A stretch of 64,000 bases of DNA, from assembly GCA_947642745.1 (NCBI GenBank), contig CANRTU010000004.1, positions 35,307-99,306 on the forward strand, read 5' to 3'. This document shows, piece by piece, positions 16,852-28,178 of the stretch. The position numbers were made by a program, and so were the translations under genes. The number at the start of each line of letters is the position of its first letter. Within the stretch, counting starts at the first letter, position 1. The stretch comes from an uncultured Eubacterium sp. (lineage in GTDB: Bacteria; Bacillota; Clostridia; Lachnospirales; Lachnospiraceae). The notes below the pieces were generated by a model. That model saw only the letters and a program-made list of their open reading frames with translations. It ran no database searches and was not told where the DNA came from.

Positions 16852-17899
16852 GGCGGTTTTCAGATGGTCCCTGGTTTAATTCTGCTATTTCGTAAATGAG
16901 ATTTTCAGTATCTTCCCAGCCCAGGCAGGGATCTGTAATAGATTTTCCATAAATGTGATCCCCGATATTCTGGGCGCCTTCTTCAATATAGCTTTCTACC
17001 ATAACCCCTTTTACCATATTCCGGATATCCGGCGACAATTTGCGGCTGTGCATGACTTCTTTTACAATCCGGATCTGTTCTTTGAACTTTTTGCCGGAAT
17101 TGGAATGGTTTGCGTCAATAATGGCGGCAGGATTTTTCAAATCCATCTTGTTGTAGCGTTCAATCAGCCGCATAATGTCTTCATAGTGATAGTTCTGCAC
17201 TGTATTACCATGTTTGCTGACAGCTCCACGCAAAATAACATGTGTGAGCGGATTGCCGCTGGTAGATACTTCGTAATTCCGGTAAATATAGCGGTGTGGA
17301 TGCTGCGCCGCATATACAGAATTAAGCATAACGGAAAAATCGCCGCTGGTAGGGTTTTTCATGCCGGATGCCACATCAAAGCCGCTGGCAGTCAGCCGGT
17401 GCTGCTGGTCTTCCACAGAACGTGCGCCAATAGATACATAGGAGAGAAGGTCGTCAATAAAACTCCAGTTTTCACAATAAAGCATCTCATCGGCAGAGGT
17501 AAGGCCGCTCTCCCGGATGGCGTGAATGTGCATCTGGCGCATGGCGATCAGTCCGGAGAGCATATCAGGATCTTCTTCCGGATTGGGCTGGGAGGCAATA
17601 CCTTTGTAGCCTTCTCCTGTAGTACGTGGTTTGTTGGTGTACACCCTTGGTATGATAATAATCCGGTCTTTTACTTTTTCCTGAACAGTGGTCAGCCGGC
17701 TTACATAATCACATACCGCATCTTCCCGGTCAGCGGAGCACGGCCCGATAATTAGTAAAAAGCGGTCATCCCTGCCCAGAATAACATCTGAGATCATCTG
17801 ATCCCTTGTTTTTTTCAGTTCAGCCAGACTGGCTGGAAACGGATACATTTCCTTAATTACATTTGGAGTCGGAAGCTCCTTGACAAATGTGAAACTCAT
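16838..17899 (-). CDS. aroF: 3-deoxy-7-phosphoheptulonate (DAHP) synthase, class I
   Basis: 353 residues, reverse strand, GAGGGAG before the ATG. It has the AroF/G/H hallmarks: LLIIGPCSADREDAV, PRVYTNKPRTTGEGYKG, GARSVEDQQHR, SGFDVASGMKNPTSGDF, IDANHSNSGKKF and VMVESYIEEGAQN. It condenses phosphoenolpyruvate with erythrose-4-phosphate, the first step of the shikimate pathway. The last residues (SMS) and the stop codon come from the end of an adjacent palindromic element. The symbol denotes the AroFGH family; which allosteric type it is cannot be told. Confidence 0.93.
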   Translation of the reverse strand: MSFTFVKELPTPNVIKEMYPFPASLAELKKTRDQMISDVILGRDDRFLLIIGPCSADREDAVCDYVSRLTTVQEKVKDRIIIIPRVYTNKPRTTGEGYKGIASQPNPEEDPDMLSGLIAMRQMHIHAIRESGLTSADEMLYCENWSFIDDLLSYVSIGARSVEDQQHRLTASGFDVASGMKNPTSGDFSVMLNSVYAAQHPHRYIYRNYEVSTSGNPLTHVILRGAVSKHGNTVQNYHYEDIMRLIERYNKMDLKNPAAIIDANHSNSGKKFKEQIRIVKEVMHSRKLSPDIRNMVKGVMVESYIEEGAQNIGDHIYGKSITDPCLGWEDTENLIYEIAELNQGPSENRQSMS

Positions 17900-18086
17900 A
17901 AAATTTCTCCCTCAAATTATAAACTGATGCTGTTTTCTGACAGTTTCTTATCATAAAGTAAAACAGGAAATCTGTCAACCGCAAGCCGTGACCGTTGATG
18001 CCGGCGGATTGTGTGTTCCTGTTTTGGGGCAAACGCTTTATCATATATGTCCGTTTTCACGAAGACGGGAAGAATTACGTGCCCGC

Positions 18087-18178
18087 TGCCATGGAATCAG
18101 TTACGAAACGTAACCATTCACCTGCCGTCAGCTGCGGAAATATAAAAAAGCGCTTGCCCTTTGCCATGGAATCAGTTA
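18087..18178 (+). repeat. pair of 17-bp direct repeats upstream of nrdG
   Basis: TGCCATGGAATCAGTTA occurs at 18087-18103 and again at 18162-18178, 75 bp apart. The first copy runs into a small hairpin (GTTACG-AAA-CGTAAC) and the second into TATAATAA, 35 bp from the nrdG start. It could be a paired regulator site or a small local duplication. The rest of the 313-bp gap between aroF and nrdG shows nothing else. Confidence 0.55.
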
Positions 18179-18212
18179 TAATAAACCGCATTAACTGATA
18201 TGGAGAAGTATC

Positions 18213-18734
18213 ATGTATTATGGAGCAGTCAGAAAGACGGATGTGGCAAACGGACCGGGAGTAAGGGTTTCGTTGTTTGTTTCCGGCTGTACCCATCACT
18301 GTAAAGGGTGCTTTCAGCCAGAAACCTGGGATTTTTCGTATGGCAGGGTGTATACGCGGGAGACGGAGAAAGAAATTATGGATTCATTGAATCATGATTA
18401 TATTAAAGGGCTGACACTTTTAGGAGGAGAGCCTTTTGAGCCGTCCAATCAGAAAGTGCTAGTGGGGCTGCTGCGTCTGGTAAAGAATGTGCTGCCGGAA
18501 AAAGACGTCTGGTGTTACACGGGCTATACTTACGAAACAGACCTGCTGAAAGACAGCCGTGCCAGATGCGGGGTGACGGATGAAATACTTTCAATGATTG
18601 ACGTACTGGTGGACGGGGAATTTCTGGAAGAAGAGAAGGATATCAGCCTGTCGTTCCGGGGTTCGCATAATCAGCGTCTGATCGATTTGCCCAAAACAAG
18701 GCGGCAGAAAAAAATAATATTAGTACAAATTTAG
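18213..18734 (+). CDS. nrdG: anaerobic ribonucleotide reductase activating protein
   Basis: 173 residues; ATG with GGAGAAG upstream. The radical-SAM cluster motif CxxxCxxC is CTHHCKGC (residues about 28-35), followed by LLGGEPFEPSN and WCYTGYTYE, all typical of NrdG. It uses S-adenosylmethionine and a 4Fe-4S cluster to place a glycyl radical on NrdD for anaerobic deoxyribonucleotide synthesis. nrdD itself is not in the window, which separates this from the common nrdD-nrdG operon. Its presence supports an anaerobic lifestyle. Confidence 0.93.
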   Translation: MYYGAVRKTDVANGPGVRVSLFVSGCTHHCKGCFQPETWDFSYGRVYTRETEKEIMDSLNHDYIKGLTLLGGEPFEPSNQKVLVGLLRLVKNVLPEKDVWCYTGYTYETDLLKDSRARCGVTDEILSMIDVLVDGEFLEEEKDISLSFRGSHNQRLIDLPKTRRQKKIILVQI

Positions 18735-18800
18735 GCTTTTCTTTTCCGGAATTATGTGTTATACTGTTTTTCGACGCACCGGTATGGTATTTTAGTTTTA

Positions 18801-18872
18801 GCAACCGTAGTCTAACGGATAGAACGCAGGACTCCGACTCCTGTAATGTGGGTTCGATTCCCGCCGGTTGCA
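18801..18872 (+). tRNA. tRNA-Arg (anticodon CCG)
   Basis: The cloverleaf folds cleanly: the acceptor GCAACCG pairs with CGGTTGC (discriminator A), the anticodon stem CAGGA pairs with TCCTG around the loop CTCCGAC with anticodon CCG, and the T arm is GTGGG-TTCGATT-CCCGC. The 3' CCA is not encoded. A T-rich run follows directly. It reads the CGG codon. Confidence 0.95.
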
Positions 18873-18993
18873 TTTTTAATTTCTATTGTCTGTATGCGGA
18901 TGTTCTGTCCGCAGAAACAGGACAATCTTTGCAGCGGATCAATCTTCGTTTAACATTTCATGGTTACGTATTCAGCAGATAAGGAGGCAGTAA

Positions 18994-20742
18994 ATGGCAG
19001 CCAGCAAATTAAATAATACCGGTGATAATAATGAGAATATTGAAAATATTACAAATACAGGAACAAAGACAAACAGCCTGAAAAGCATTTGTATGAAATA
19101 TAAGAAATTTATTGCTACAGGAGCAATGCTTATTTTGCTTGCGGTTGTAATCGCCAGTTCCCGGACTTCATCAGATAACGGAGGTTCCAGGCCGGGTGTG
19201 ACAGGCAAAGCAGGCGACGGCGTGGAGGCGGAAGAATTTAAAATTGACGAATATCCGCAGATCAATGAGCTTTTTGAGAAATATTATGGATACTATGCTT
19301 CCGGCGATACGGATTCCATTGAGAAAATAGCGTATCCGGTTACAGATGCGGAAAAGAGCTACATCCGGCTGTTCAGCGGGCTGGTTGACAGTTATGAGAA
19401 TATACAGTGTTATACCAAAAAAGGACTTGCGGATGATGAATTCGTGGTGTCCGTGGCTGTAGATATGAAGTTTAAAGACATTAAGACAGCGGCGCCAAAT
19501 CTGGAAAGTTTTTATGTCCGCAAAGATGACAGCGGCTCTTATTACATTGATAACGCTTACAGCCGTTTTAACCAGTCCAACCAGGAAAACACGACAGATG
19601 AAGGTATTAATACCAGGATGACAGATATCAGGCAGGCGGAAGACGGCGCTGCCCTGGAAAAACAGGTACAGGAAGACTATGCAAAGGCAATGGATTCGGA
19701 TTCAGACCTGGAGAAAATGTTAAAAGATACGCTTCAGGATGAAATCAGTGACTGGGTGGCCAGTTTTGGATCAAAACCATCGGACAAGCCTGTCAAGGAT
19801 CCGGATGGGGATAAAAACGCGACAGTAACAGAACGTATCGCATATACAAGCACAAAAGTAAATCTCCGTAAAAAACGCAGTACCAGCAGCGATGCCATAA
19901 AAGTGCTGAAAAAAGGCGCAGAAGTGACAGTATACGGTGAAAGTAAGGATGGCTGGTATGAAGTAAAGGCAGGCAGCGATACCGGATTTGTCAGCGATGA
20001 ATATATCGTATCTAAGAAACCGGGATCAGGAAACAGCGGCCAGCAGAGCAGCGACAACCAGGAAACCGGACGGACAGCATACGCAAAAACAAAAGTAAAT
20101 CTGCGTAAAAAACGTAGTACCAGCAGTGATGTGATCAGGACACTGAAAGCAGGTACGGAAGTGACAGTTTATGGAGACAGTCAGGACGGCTGGTACAGGG
20201 TAAAGGCGGGCAGTGATAGCGGATTTGTCAGCGATGAATATATTGTGTCCGATAAATCCCAGGTAGAGAAACAGGATAATAGTTCCCAGGAAAAGACACG
20301 GACAGCTTACGCAAAGACAAAAGTAAACTTGCGTAAAAAACGCAGTACCAGCAGCAAGGTTCTAAAGACGTTAAAGGCGGGCACAGAAGTTATTATCTAT
20401 GGAAAGAGTACAAATGGCTGGCATAAAGTAAAGGTAAATGGAAAGACAGGATATATCAGAAGCGAATATATCGTATCTGATAAATCCAAAGTGGAGAAAT
20501 CTGCGGACAGAGGTCAGCAGTCTTCCAACAATCATTCAGCTCCGGCTTATTATAACGAAGGAGACAGGATCAGGCTGTCAGATTCCGTAAATATACGTGC
20601 TTCCATGAGTGAGAGTGCGGACAGGGTAGGACTGGCGTACCAGGGAGATGTCGTAACCGTAGTCATGAGTTATGCCGAAGGCTGGACCAAAGTAAACTGG
20701 AATGGACAGACTGGATATATCAAAACTGAATATTTAAGATAA
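18994..20742 (+). CDS. membrane-anchored protein with four bacterial SH3 domains
   Basis: 582 residues; ATG with AAGGAGG upstream. An Asn/Thr-rich cytosolic head is followed by one transmembrane helix (about 39-55) and an extracellular region (about 75-200) of unknown fold. Four SH3b domains follow, at about 281-340, 358-415, 436-493 and 520-582. The first three are near-copies (KVNLRKKRSTSS ... VTVYG ... GWY.VKAGSD) separated by Ser/Gln/Lys-rich linkers, so the DNA contains three imperfect direct repeats of about 230 bp. SH3b domains usually bind peptidoglycan or peptides. No catalytic domain is seen. It is likely a cell-wall attachment or sensing protein and lies alone after the tRNA. Confidence 0.8.
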   Translation: MAASKLNNTGDNNENIENITNTGTKTNSLKSICMKYKKFIATGAMLILLAVVIASSRTSSDNGGSRPGVTGKAGDGVEAEEFKIDEYPQINELFEKYYGYYASGDTDSIEKIAYPVTDAEKSYIRLFSGLVDSYENIQCYTKKGLADDEFVVSVAVDMKFKDIKTAAPNLESFYVRKDDSGSYYIDNAYSRFNQSNQENTTDEGINTRMTDIRQAEDGAALEKQVQEDYAKAMDSDSDLEKMLKDTLQDEISDWVASFGSKPSDKPVKDPDGDKNATVTERIAYTSTKVNLRKKRSTSSDAIKVLKKGAEVTVYGESKDGWYEVKAGSDTGFVSDEYIVSKKPGSGNSGQQSSDNQETGRTAYAKTKVNLRKKRSTSSDVIRTLKAGTEVTVYGDSQDGWYRVKAGSDSGFVSDEYIVSDKSQVEKQDNSSQEKTRTAYAKTKVNLRKKRSTSSKVLKTLKAGTEVIIYGKSTNGWHKVKVNGKTGYIRSEYIVSDKSKVEKSADRGQQSSNNHSAPAYYNEGDRIRLSDSVNIRASMSESADRVGLAYQGDVVTVVMSYAEGWTKVNWNGQTGYIKTEYLR

Positions 20743-21004
20743 GCTTTTTAAGAAAGATTCATTAAAGTTTAGTCAGAGATGAGTCAGATTAAGACAGAAG
20801 CGGTTGCTGTATGGTAAACAGCCGGTATACCCGGCAGTACGGTATCCGCTTCTTTCTGTATCTGGACCCGTATTGCGGTAGAGTAAAAAGGGGAAACCGG
20901 GGAATCTGTAATTTCATACCGCAGCTGAATACCATATATTCCGGACCAGACTTCAGGAGAAAGGCGTGTTGTTTCTGCCGGTGTAGCGGACAGAAATGAT
21001 TTCT
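20743..21004. other. intergenic region with nested hairpin, no gene
   Basis: AGAAGCGG (20796-20803) pairs with CCGCTTCT (20846-20853), enclosing a smaller stem GCCGG-CCGGC at 20821-20835. Open frames on either strand lack ribosome binding sites and family features. The stretch leads into the palindromic element. Confidence 0.5.
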
Positions 21005-21348
21005 GGAGCATGTCTCATCAATCATTTCTGTGATCCGCACTCTCCACTTAGTACCATAAAGGGCATGATATGAAGATCTCATCCCGGGTTTCATCAACAT
21101 AGCCTGCTATACCCGGAAGGGCACGATGCGGCGTTTTCCCGGGGATGCCCGTGAATCTGGGATAAATCCGTCATATCATCTCCTTTATGGTACTAAGTGT
21201 GAAGCATATCATGCCTTTATGGTACATCACACAGAGAGCATTTTTAAGACACACTCCAGGGTACAAAATGTAAAGCATACCCCAAGGAGTACGATTTTAT
21301 AATACCCCACGGAGCGTCTTACGGGAATGATTTTTCGAACACGTTCTG
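21005..21348. repeat. MITE-like palindromic element, longest copy (D)
   Basis: The core 21005-21257 starts GGAGCATGTCT and ends AAGACACACTCC. Inside are the family words GTACCATAAAGGGCATGATAT, its near-complement ATATCATGCCTTTATGGTAC, and CCCGGAAGGGCACGATGCG. A further 90 bp (21258-21348) ends GAATGATTTTTCGAACACGTTCT, a second right end, so this is a compound or nested copy. It lies just upstream of rluF. Confidence 0.75.
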
Positions 21349-21380
21349 GAATTACATATCAGGCATAAGGAGTAATTGTA

Positions 21381-24148
<2,768 letters not shown>

Positions 24149-24152
24149 CAGG

Positions 24153-24446
24153 TTACAAAACAGGCGATTTGTGCGCATTCCAGTAGCTGGCACGTTCTTC
24201 ATACCGGCTGTTGAGCCAGTCGCAGATAAGCGGAAGACTTTCCTCAGTAAAAGGAAAGGTAACAGACTCTTTCTGGTCCTCTTGTGTTTTCTCAAAACAG
24301 AATGGTCCCGGAAAAATCCAGACTTTAAAAAGCGGAGTGTCATCTTCCACTGTTTTTTCGATATAAAACCGCATACCATTTCTGCTGCCGGTATAGGGGC
24401 TTTTGTTATAAAAAGGGATATGAAATAAATCGGAACTTTTAAGCAT
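24153..24446 (-). CDS. small hypothetical protein
   Basis: 97 residues from the ATG at 24446 on the reverse strand, chosen over a longer frame because GAGAGGTGA sits just upstream. The sequence is compact and soluble, with NGMRFYIEK, PLFKVWIFPGPFCFEKT and a helical end (ICDWLNSRYEERASYW). I do not recognise a family. It converges with ligA, 4 bp apart, and its 5' side faces the asp23 promoter. Confidence 0.6.
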   Translation of the reverse strand: MLKSSDLFHIPFYNKSPYTGSRNGMRFYIEKTVEDDTPLFKVWIFPGPFCFEKTQEDQKESVTFPFTEESLPLICDWLNSRYEERASYWNAHKSPVL

Positions 24447-24610
24447 GGCGGTCACCTCTCGTATGATAAAATGTATAATACAGATACCGCTATTATAGCG
24501 CAACGGATCAAAAAGGGCAAATCCCGGAAACGGATGACAGGCGGCTGCAGGGTGCGGCAGTAACGGAATGAGATCCGCAACAGGAAAAGCCATTTTTTTA
24601 CAGCAGAAGG

Positions 24611-24639
24611 TTGTGATTTTCAGACGATTCTGATAGAAT
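24611..24639 (+). promoter_or_regulatory. promoter of the asp23-nusB operon
   Basis: TTGTGA (24611-24616), a 17-bp spacer and TAGAAT (24634-24639), about 50 bp upstream of the Asp23 start. Confidence 0.6.
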
Positions 24640-24687
24640 AGGGATAATTAAAAGTTTTTGCAGGTAATCATACAAGGAGGGATTTAC

Positions 24688-25059
24688 ATGTCAGAAGATA
24701 GAAAGGTATATAGTATTAAAGAAGACAATCTTGGCGAAGTAAATATTGCGGATGAAGTAGTAACGATCATTGCTGGTCTGGCCGCTACAGAAGTGGAAGG
24801 AGTGGCTTCCATGGCGGGCAATATTACGAATGAACTGGTGAGCAGGCTGGGTAAGAAAAATCTGGCAAAAGGCGTAAAAGTAGACGTTATTGACAAATGT
24901 GTGACAGTGGATGTGGCGCTGAATATTAAATACGGATATGCGATTCCGGATATTTCGGCAAAAGTACAGGAGAAAATCAAAACAGCAATTGAAACAATGA
25001 CAGGACTGGAAGTCAATGCGGTCAATGTCCGTATTGTCAGCGTGGATATGAAACAGTAA
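24688..25059 (+). CDS. Asp23/Gls24 family envelope-stress protein
   Basis: 123 residues from ATG 24688, with AAGGAGG 7 nt upstream. It shows the family pattern: GEVNIADEVVTIIAGLAATEVEGVASM near the start, KGVKVDV, VDVALNIKYGYAIPDIS, VQEKIKTAIETMTGLEVNAVNVRIVSV. Asp23-like proteins form a membrane-associated meshwork in Firmicutes linked to cell-wall stress. A copy directly before nusB is a conserved clostridial arrangement. Confidence 0.9.
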   Translation: MSEDRKVYSIKEDNLGEVNIADEVVTIIAGLAATEVEGVASMAGNITNELVSRLGKKNLAKGVKVDVIDKCVTVDVALNIKYGYAIPDISAKVQEKIKTAIETMTGLEVNAVNVRIVSVDMKQ

Positions 25060-25121
25060 GACGGTCCGGCAAGGGGTACCGTGGCAGTTTCTAAATCGTA
25101 CAATTACCTGGAGAGGAATTT

Positions 25122-25517
25122 ATGAGCAGGAGAGAAATCAGGGAACAGATATTTAAAATGTTGTTTCAGATGGAGTTTCACAGTGAAGAGGAGCTGGAAG
25201 AGCAGTTTCAGCTTGTAATGGAAGAACTGGAAGAAACAGACGAGGTAAAGCGTGCTTACATCGAACAGAAATTAAGCGAAATCCGGAATCATCTGGCGGA
25301 AATTGATGCGCTGATCAATGAGAGGGCTACCGGATGGAAAACGAACCGGATGGCAAAGGTGGATCTGGCCCTGATACGGCTGGCGGCTTATGAAATGAAA
25401 TACGAAGCGGATATTCCGACCGGCGTGGCAATTAATGAAGCGGTAGAACTGGCTAAAATATACAGCAGTGACGGTGCGCCGTCATTTATAAACGGGGTGT
25501 TGGCAAAACTGGTATGA
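25122..25517 (+). CDS. nusB: transcription antitermination factor NusB
   Basis: 131 residues, all helical. The start is SRREIREQIFKMLFQMEFH, and the conserved C-terminal phrases are LALIRLAAYEMKYEADIPTGVAINEAVELAK and SSDGAPSFINGVLAKL. NusB with NusE (S10) binds boxA in rRNA leaders to prevent premature termination. The stop overlaps the xseA start region (ATGATGA), so they are coupled. Confidence 0.95.
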   Translation: MSRREIREQIFKMLFQMEFHSEEELEEQFQLVMEELEETDEVKRAYIEQKLSEIRNHLAEIDALINERATGWKTNRMAKVDLALIRLAAYEMKYEADIPTGVAINEAVELAKIYSSDGAPSFINGVLAKLV

Positions 25518-26725
25518 TGAAGCGTGTATACAGTGTAGGACAGGTAAATACGTATATTAAAAATATGTTTGCCCAGGATTTTATGCTGGGAAAGATCAGT
25601 GTGAAAGGCGAAGTATCCAATTGTAAGTATCATGGTTCCGGACATATATATTTTTCACTGAAAGACAGTACAGGAACGATTTCCGCTGTCATGTTTGCGG
25701 GGAGCCGGAGCAGAGGTTTGAAATTCCGGATGAAAGACGGGGACCATGTGGTTGTATCCGGTTCTGTGGAAGTATATGAACGGGACGGACGTTACCAGCT
25801 CTATGCCAGGGAAATTACGCTGGACGGCGCAGGCGCATTGTTTCTGCGGTTTGAGGCATTGAAAAAAGAACTGGCGGAAATGGGAATGTTTTCAGAGGAG
25901 TATAAACAGCCGGTACCAAAGTATATTCAGCGGCTGGGCATAGTAACGGCGCCTACCGGAGCTGCGGTACAGGATATCCGCAACATCAGCCACAGACGCA
26001 ATCCGTATGTGCAGCTGATTCTCTATCCGGCCCAGGTACAGGGCGATGGGGCTGCGGAGAGTATTGTCAACGGGATACATGCCCTGGAGCAGCTGGGTGT
26101 GGATACGATTATTGTAGGCCGGGGCGGCGGTTCCATTGAAGATCTGTGGGCTTTTAACGAAGAAATCGTCGCCCGTGCGATTTTTGAATGCCGCATTCCG
26201 GTAATATCCGCTGTAGGACATGAAACTGATACGACAATTGCCGATTATGTAGCGGACCTGCGTGCGCCCACACCTTCTGCGGCGGCGGAAATCGCAGTTT
26301 ATGATTATGCCGGGTATCGTGAGGGAATACTTATGATGAAATCCGCCCTGGGTATGCGCATGAGGGAACACATCCGCATGGAATACCAGAAGCTGGAACA
26401 GCTGCAGACCAGTCTGGCTTATCTGAGTCCCCGTGTTTTAATGAATCAGAAAAAGCAGTATCTGGCGGATCTGGAGGAAAGGCTGGGACAATCCATGCAG
26501 AATCGTCTGCGGAATGAAAAATACAAAATCCAGCTGCTGGCAGAACGCCTGGAAGCGGGATCACCAGCGAAAAAATTAAGTCAGGGTTTTTCTTATGTAA
26601 AAGGTCCTGACGGGCGTCCGCTGACGGGCATATCACAGGTGACAGCTGGTGATCAGATAACCGTGCATACAGTGGATGGAAAAATCGAAGCGGAGGTAAC
26701 GGATTTAACGAGTTGGGGCAGGTGA
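25514..26725 (+). CDS. xseA: exodeoxyribonuclease VII large subunit
   Basis: 403 residues, starting inside the end of nusB. An N-terminal OB fold (VGQVNTYIKNMFAQDFMLGKISVKGEVSN) is followed by the catalytic domain with RLGIVTAPTGAAVQDI, VGRGGGSIEDLWAFN, SAVGHETDTTIAD and DLRAPTPSAAAE. With XseB it degrades single-stranded DNA into acid-soluble oligonucleotides from either end. xseB follows after a 5-bp gap. Confidence 0.96.
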   Translation: MMKRVYSVGQVNTYIKNMFAQDFMLGKISVKGEVSNCKYHGSGHIYFSLKDSTGTISAVMFAGSRSRGLKFRMKDGDHVVVSGSVEVYERDGRYQLYAREITLDGAGALFLRFEALKKELAEMGMFSEEYKQPVPKYIQRLGIVTAPTGAAVQDIRNISHRRNPYVQLILYPAQVQGDGAAESIVNGIHALEQLGVDTIIVGRGGGSIEDLWAFNEEIVARAIFECRIPVISAVGHETDTTIADYVADLRAPTPSAAAEIAVYDYAGYREGILMMKSALGMRMREHIRMEYQKLEQLQTSLAYLSPRVLMNQKKQYLADLEERLGQSMQNRLRNEKYKIQLLAERLEAGSPAKKLSQGFSYVKGPDGRPLTGISQVTAGDQITVHTVDGKIEAEVTDLTSWGR

Positions 26726-26730
26726 TTGAA

Positions 26731-27018
26731 ATGAGTGAAAATACAAAAGGGGCAGCCAGGGAAATACAGGGACAGGAAACACAGTGGGAGCAACTGAATC
26801 TGGACGAGCTGTTGCAGCAGGTGAATCATTGTATCACCCAGCTGGAGAACCCGCAGATTTCACTGGAAGATTCCTTCCGGTATTATGAAGAAGGAATCCG
26901 GAAATTAAAAATGTGCAATGATAAAGTAGCGCAGATTGAGAAAAAGATGCTGGTGATAAACAGCCAGGGCGGACTGGATGAATTTTATACAGACGGCGGC
27001 AGTGACCATAACGGATAA
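26731..27018 (+). CDS. xseB: exodeoxyribonuclease VII small subunit
   Basis: 95 residues from ATG 26731; an upstream in-frame TTG at 26713 would overlap xseA. The family core is NLDELLQQVNHCITQLENPQISLEDSFRYYEEGIRKLKMCNDKVAQIEKKM. The small subunit caps the coiled-coil arms of XseA. After it come 190 bp without a gene before ispA. Confidence 0.9.
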   Translation: MSENTKGAAREIQGQETQWEQLNLDELLQQVNHCITQLENPQISLEDSFRYYEEGIRKLKMCNDKVAQIEKKMLVINSQGGLDEFYTDGGSDHNG

Positions 27019-27208
27019 CCATGGCATGGCCGGATTACCAGACTGCTCACAGCCTTTTGCCGGGACAGCCTGTGGAGGCGGTGGTGTGAACTGCCGTCTG
27101 AATCACCAGCATTATGATATCAGGGAATGACAATCGGGGAAGGTATTCCTGATAGAAAAATCTGACAAAATAAACGCAGCCGGTTGATTAAAGGCGTGGG
27201 AGAACCTG

Positions 27209-28150
27209 ATGGAATCAAAAATAAAATTAGATACAGAACCAGATGAAGAAACAGAATTATTAAATTTTAAATCAGAATTAAAAAAACGAACAGAGAAAGC
27301 GGAGCAGATACTGCAAAAGTTCCTTCCGGCAGAAGAGAATTACCAGCGTGTAATTATGGAAGCGGTGAATTATAGTTTTCTGTCGGGAGGAAAGCGTCTG
27401 CGTCCGGTACTGATGATGGAAACGTACCGGATGTTTGGCGGCAGGGATACGGTGATAGAGCCTTTTATGGCAGCCATGGAGATGATTCATACGTATTCTC
27501 TGGTGCATGACGACCTGCCAGCCATGGATAACGATGAATTCCGCAGGGGCAGAAAGACTACCCATATCGTATATGGAGAGGCCATGGGAATACTGGCGGG
27601 TGACGCACTGCTGAATCTTGCTTTTGAAACAGCGCTGAAGGCGTTCTGTTCCGGGACAGATCCTGCCCGCATCGGTACAGCCTTACAGATTATAGCGAAA
27701 AAAGCCGGCATATATGGCATGATCGGCGGACAGGTAGTGGATGTGCAAAACGAAAATAATCCGGATATTGACGGGGACATGCTGGAATATATTTACTGTC
27801 TGAAAACCAGCGCATTAATAGAAGCGTCCATGATGACCGGCGCAGTGCTGGCAGGGGCTGATTCTGATGCTGTGGCGGTACTGGAGCGGGCAGCGAACCA
27901 GGCAGGCGTGGCATTCCAGATTCAGGATGATATACTGGATGTTACCGGGACGCTGGAAGAGCTGGGAAAAACAGCCGGATCTGACGCAAAAAACCAGAAG
28001 GTTACTTACGTATCGTTATATGGAAAAGAAGCGGCAAGAAAACAGGCAGAGTTATTAACAAAGGAAGCAATTGCTGGAATCTCTTCACTTCCGGTTGAAA
28101 ATAAATTTTTGATTGAATTATTGCGCTATTTTATAATGCGTAAAAAGTAG
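27209..28150 (+). CDS. ispA: polyprenyl (farnesyl/geranylgeranyl) diphosphate synthase
   Basis: 313 residues. The first aspartate-rich motif is DDLPAMD (101-107), the second DDILD (240-244); GGKRLRP near 60 and GGQVVDVQ near 173 complete the active site. It joins isopentenyl diphosphate to allylic diphosphates to make C15 or longer prenyl chains for quinones and cell-wall lipid carriers. Directly followed by dxs, which supplies precursor through the MEP pathway. A slightly long, acidic N-terminus (1-30) precedes the usual start of the fold. Confidence 0.93.
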   Translation: MESKIKLDTEPDEETELLNFKSELKKRTEKAEQILQKFLPAEENYQRVIMEAVNYSFLSGGKRLRPVLMMETYRMFGGRDTVIEPFMAAMEMIHTYSLVHDDLPAMDNDEFRRGRKTTHIVYGEAMGILAGDALLNLAFETALKAFCSGTDPARIGTALQIIAKKAGIYGMIGGQVVDVQNENNPDIDGDMLEYIYCLKTSALIEASMMTGAVLAGADSDAVAVLERAANQAGVAFQIQDDILDVTGTLEELGKTAGSDAKNQKVTYVSLYGKEAARKQAELLTKEAIAGISSLPVENKFLIELLRYFIMRKK

Positions 28151-28178
28151 TACCAGAGTGTACCGAAAAGGAGTAAGA

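Noticed and set aside
16955..17755. Long frame opposite the DAHP synthase gene
   Set aside because: It mirrors a clear aroF coding region and its product shows no family features; the same holds for 5262-5819 and 9050-9619.
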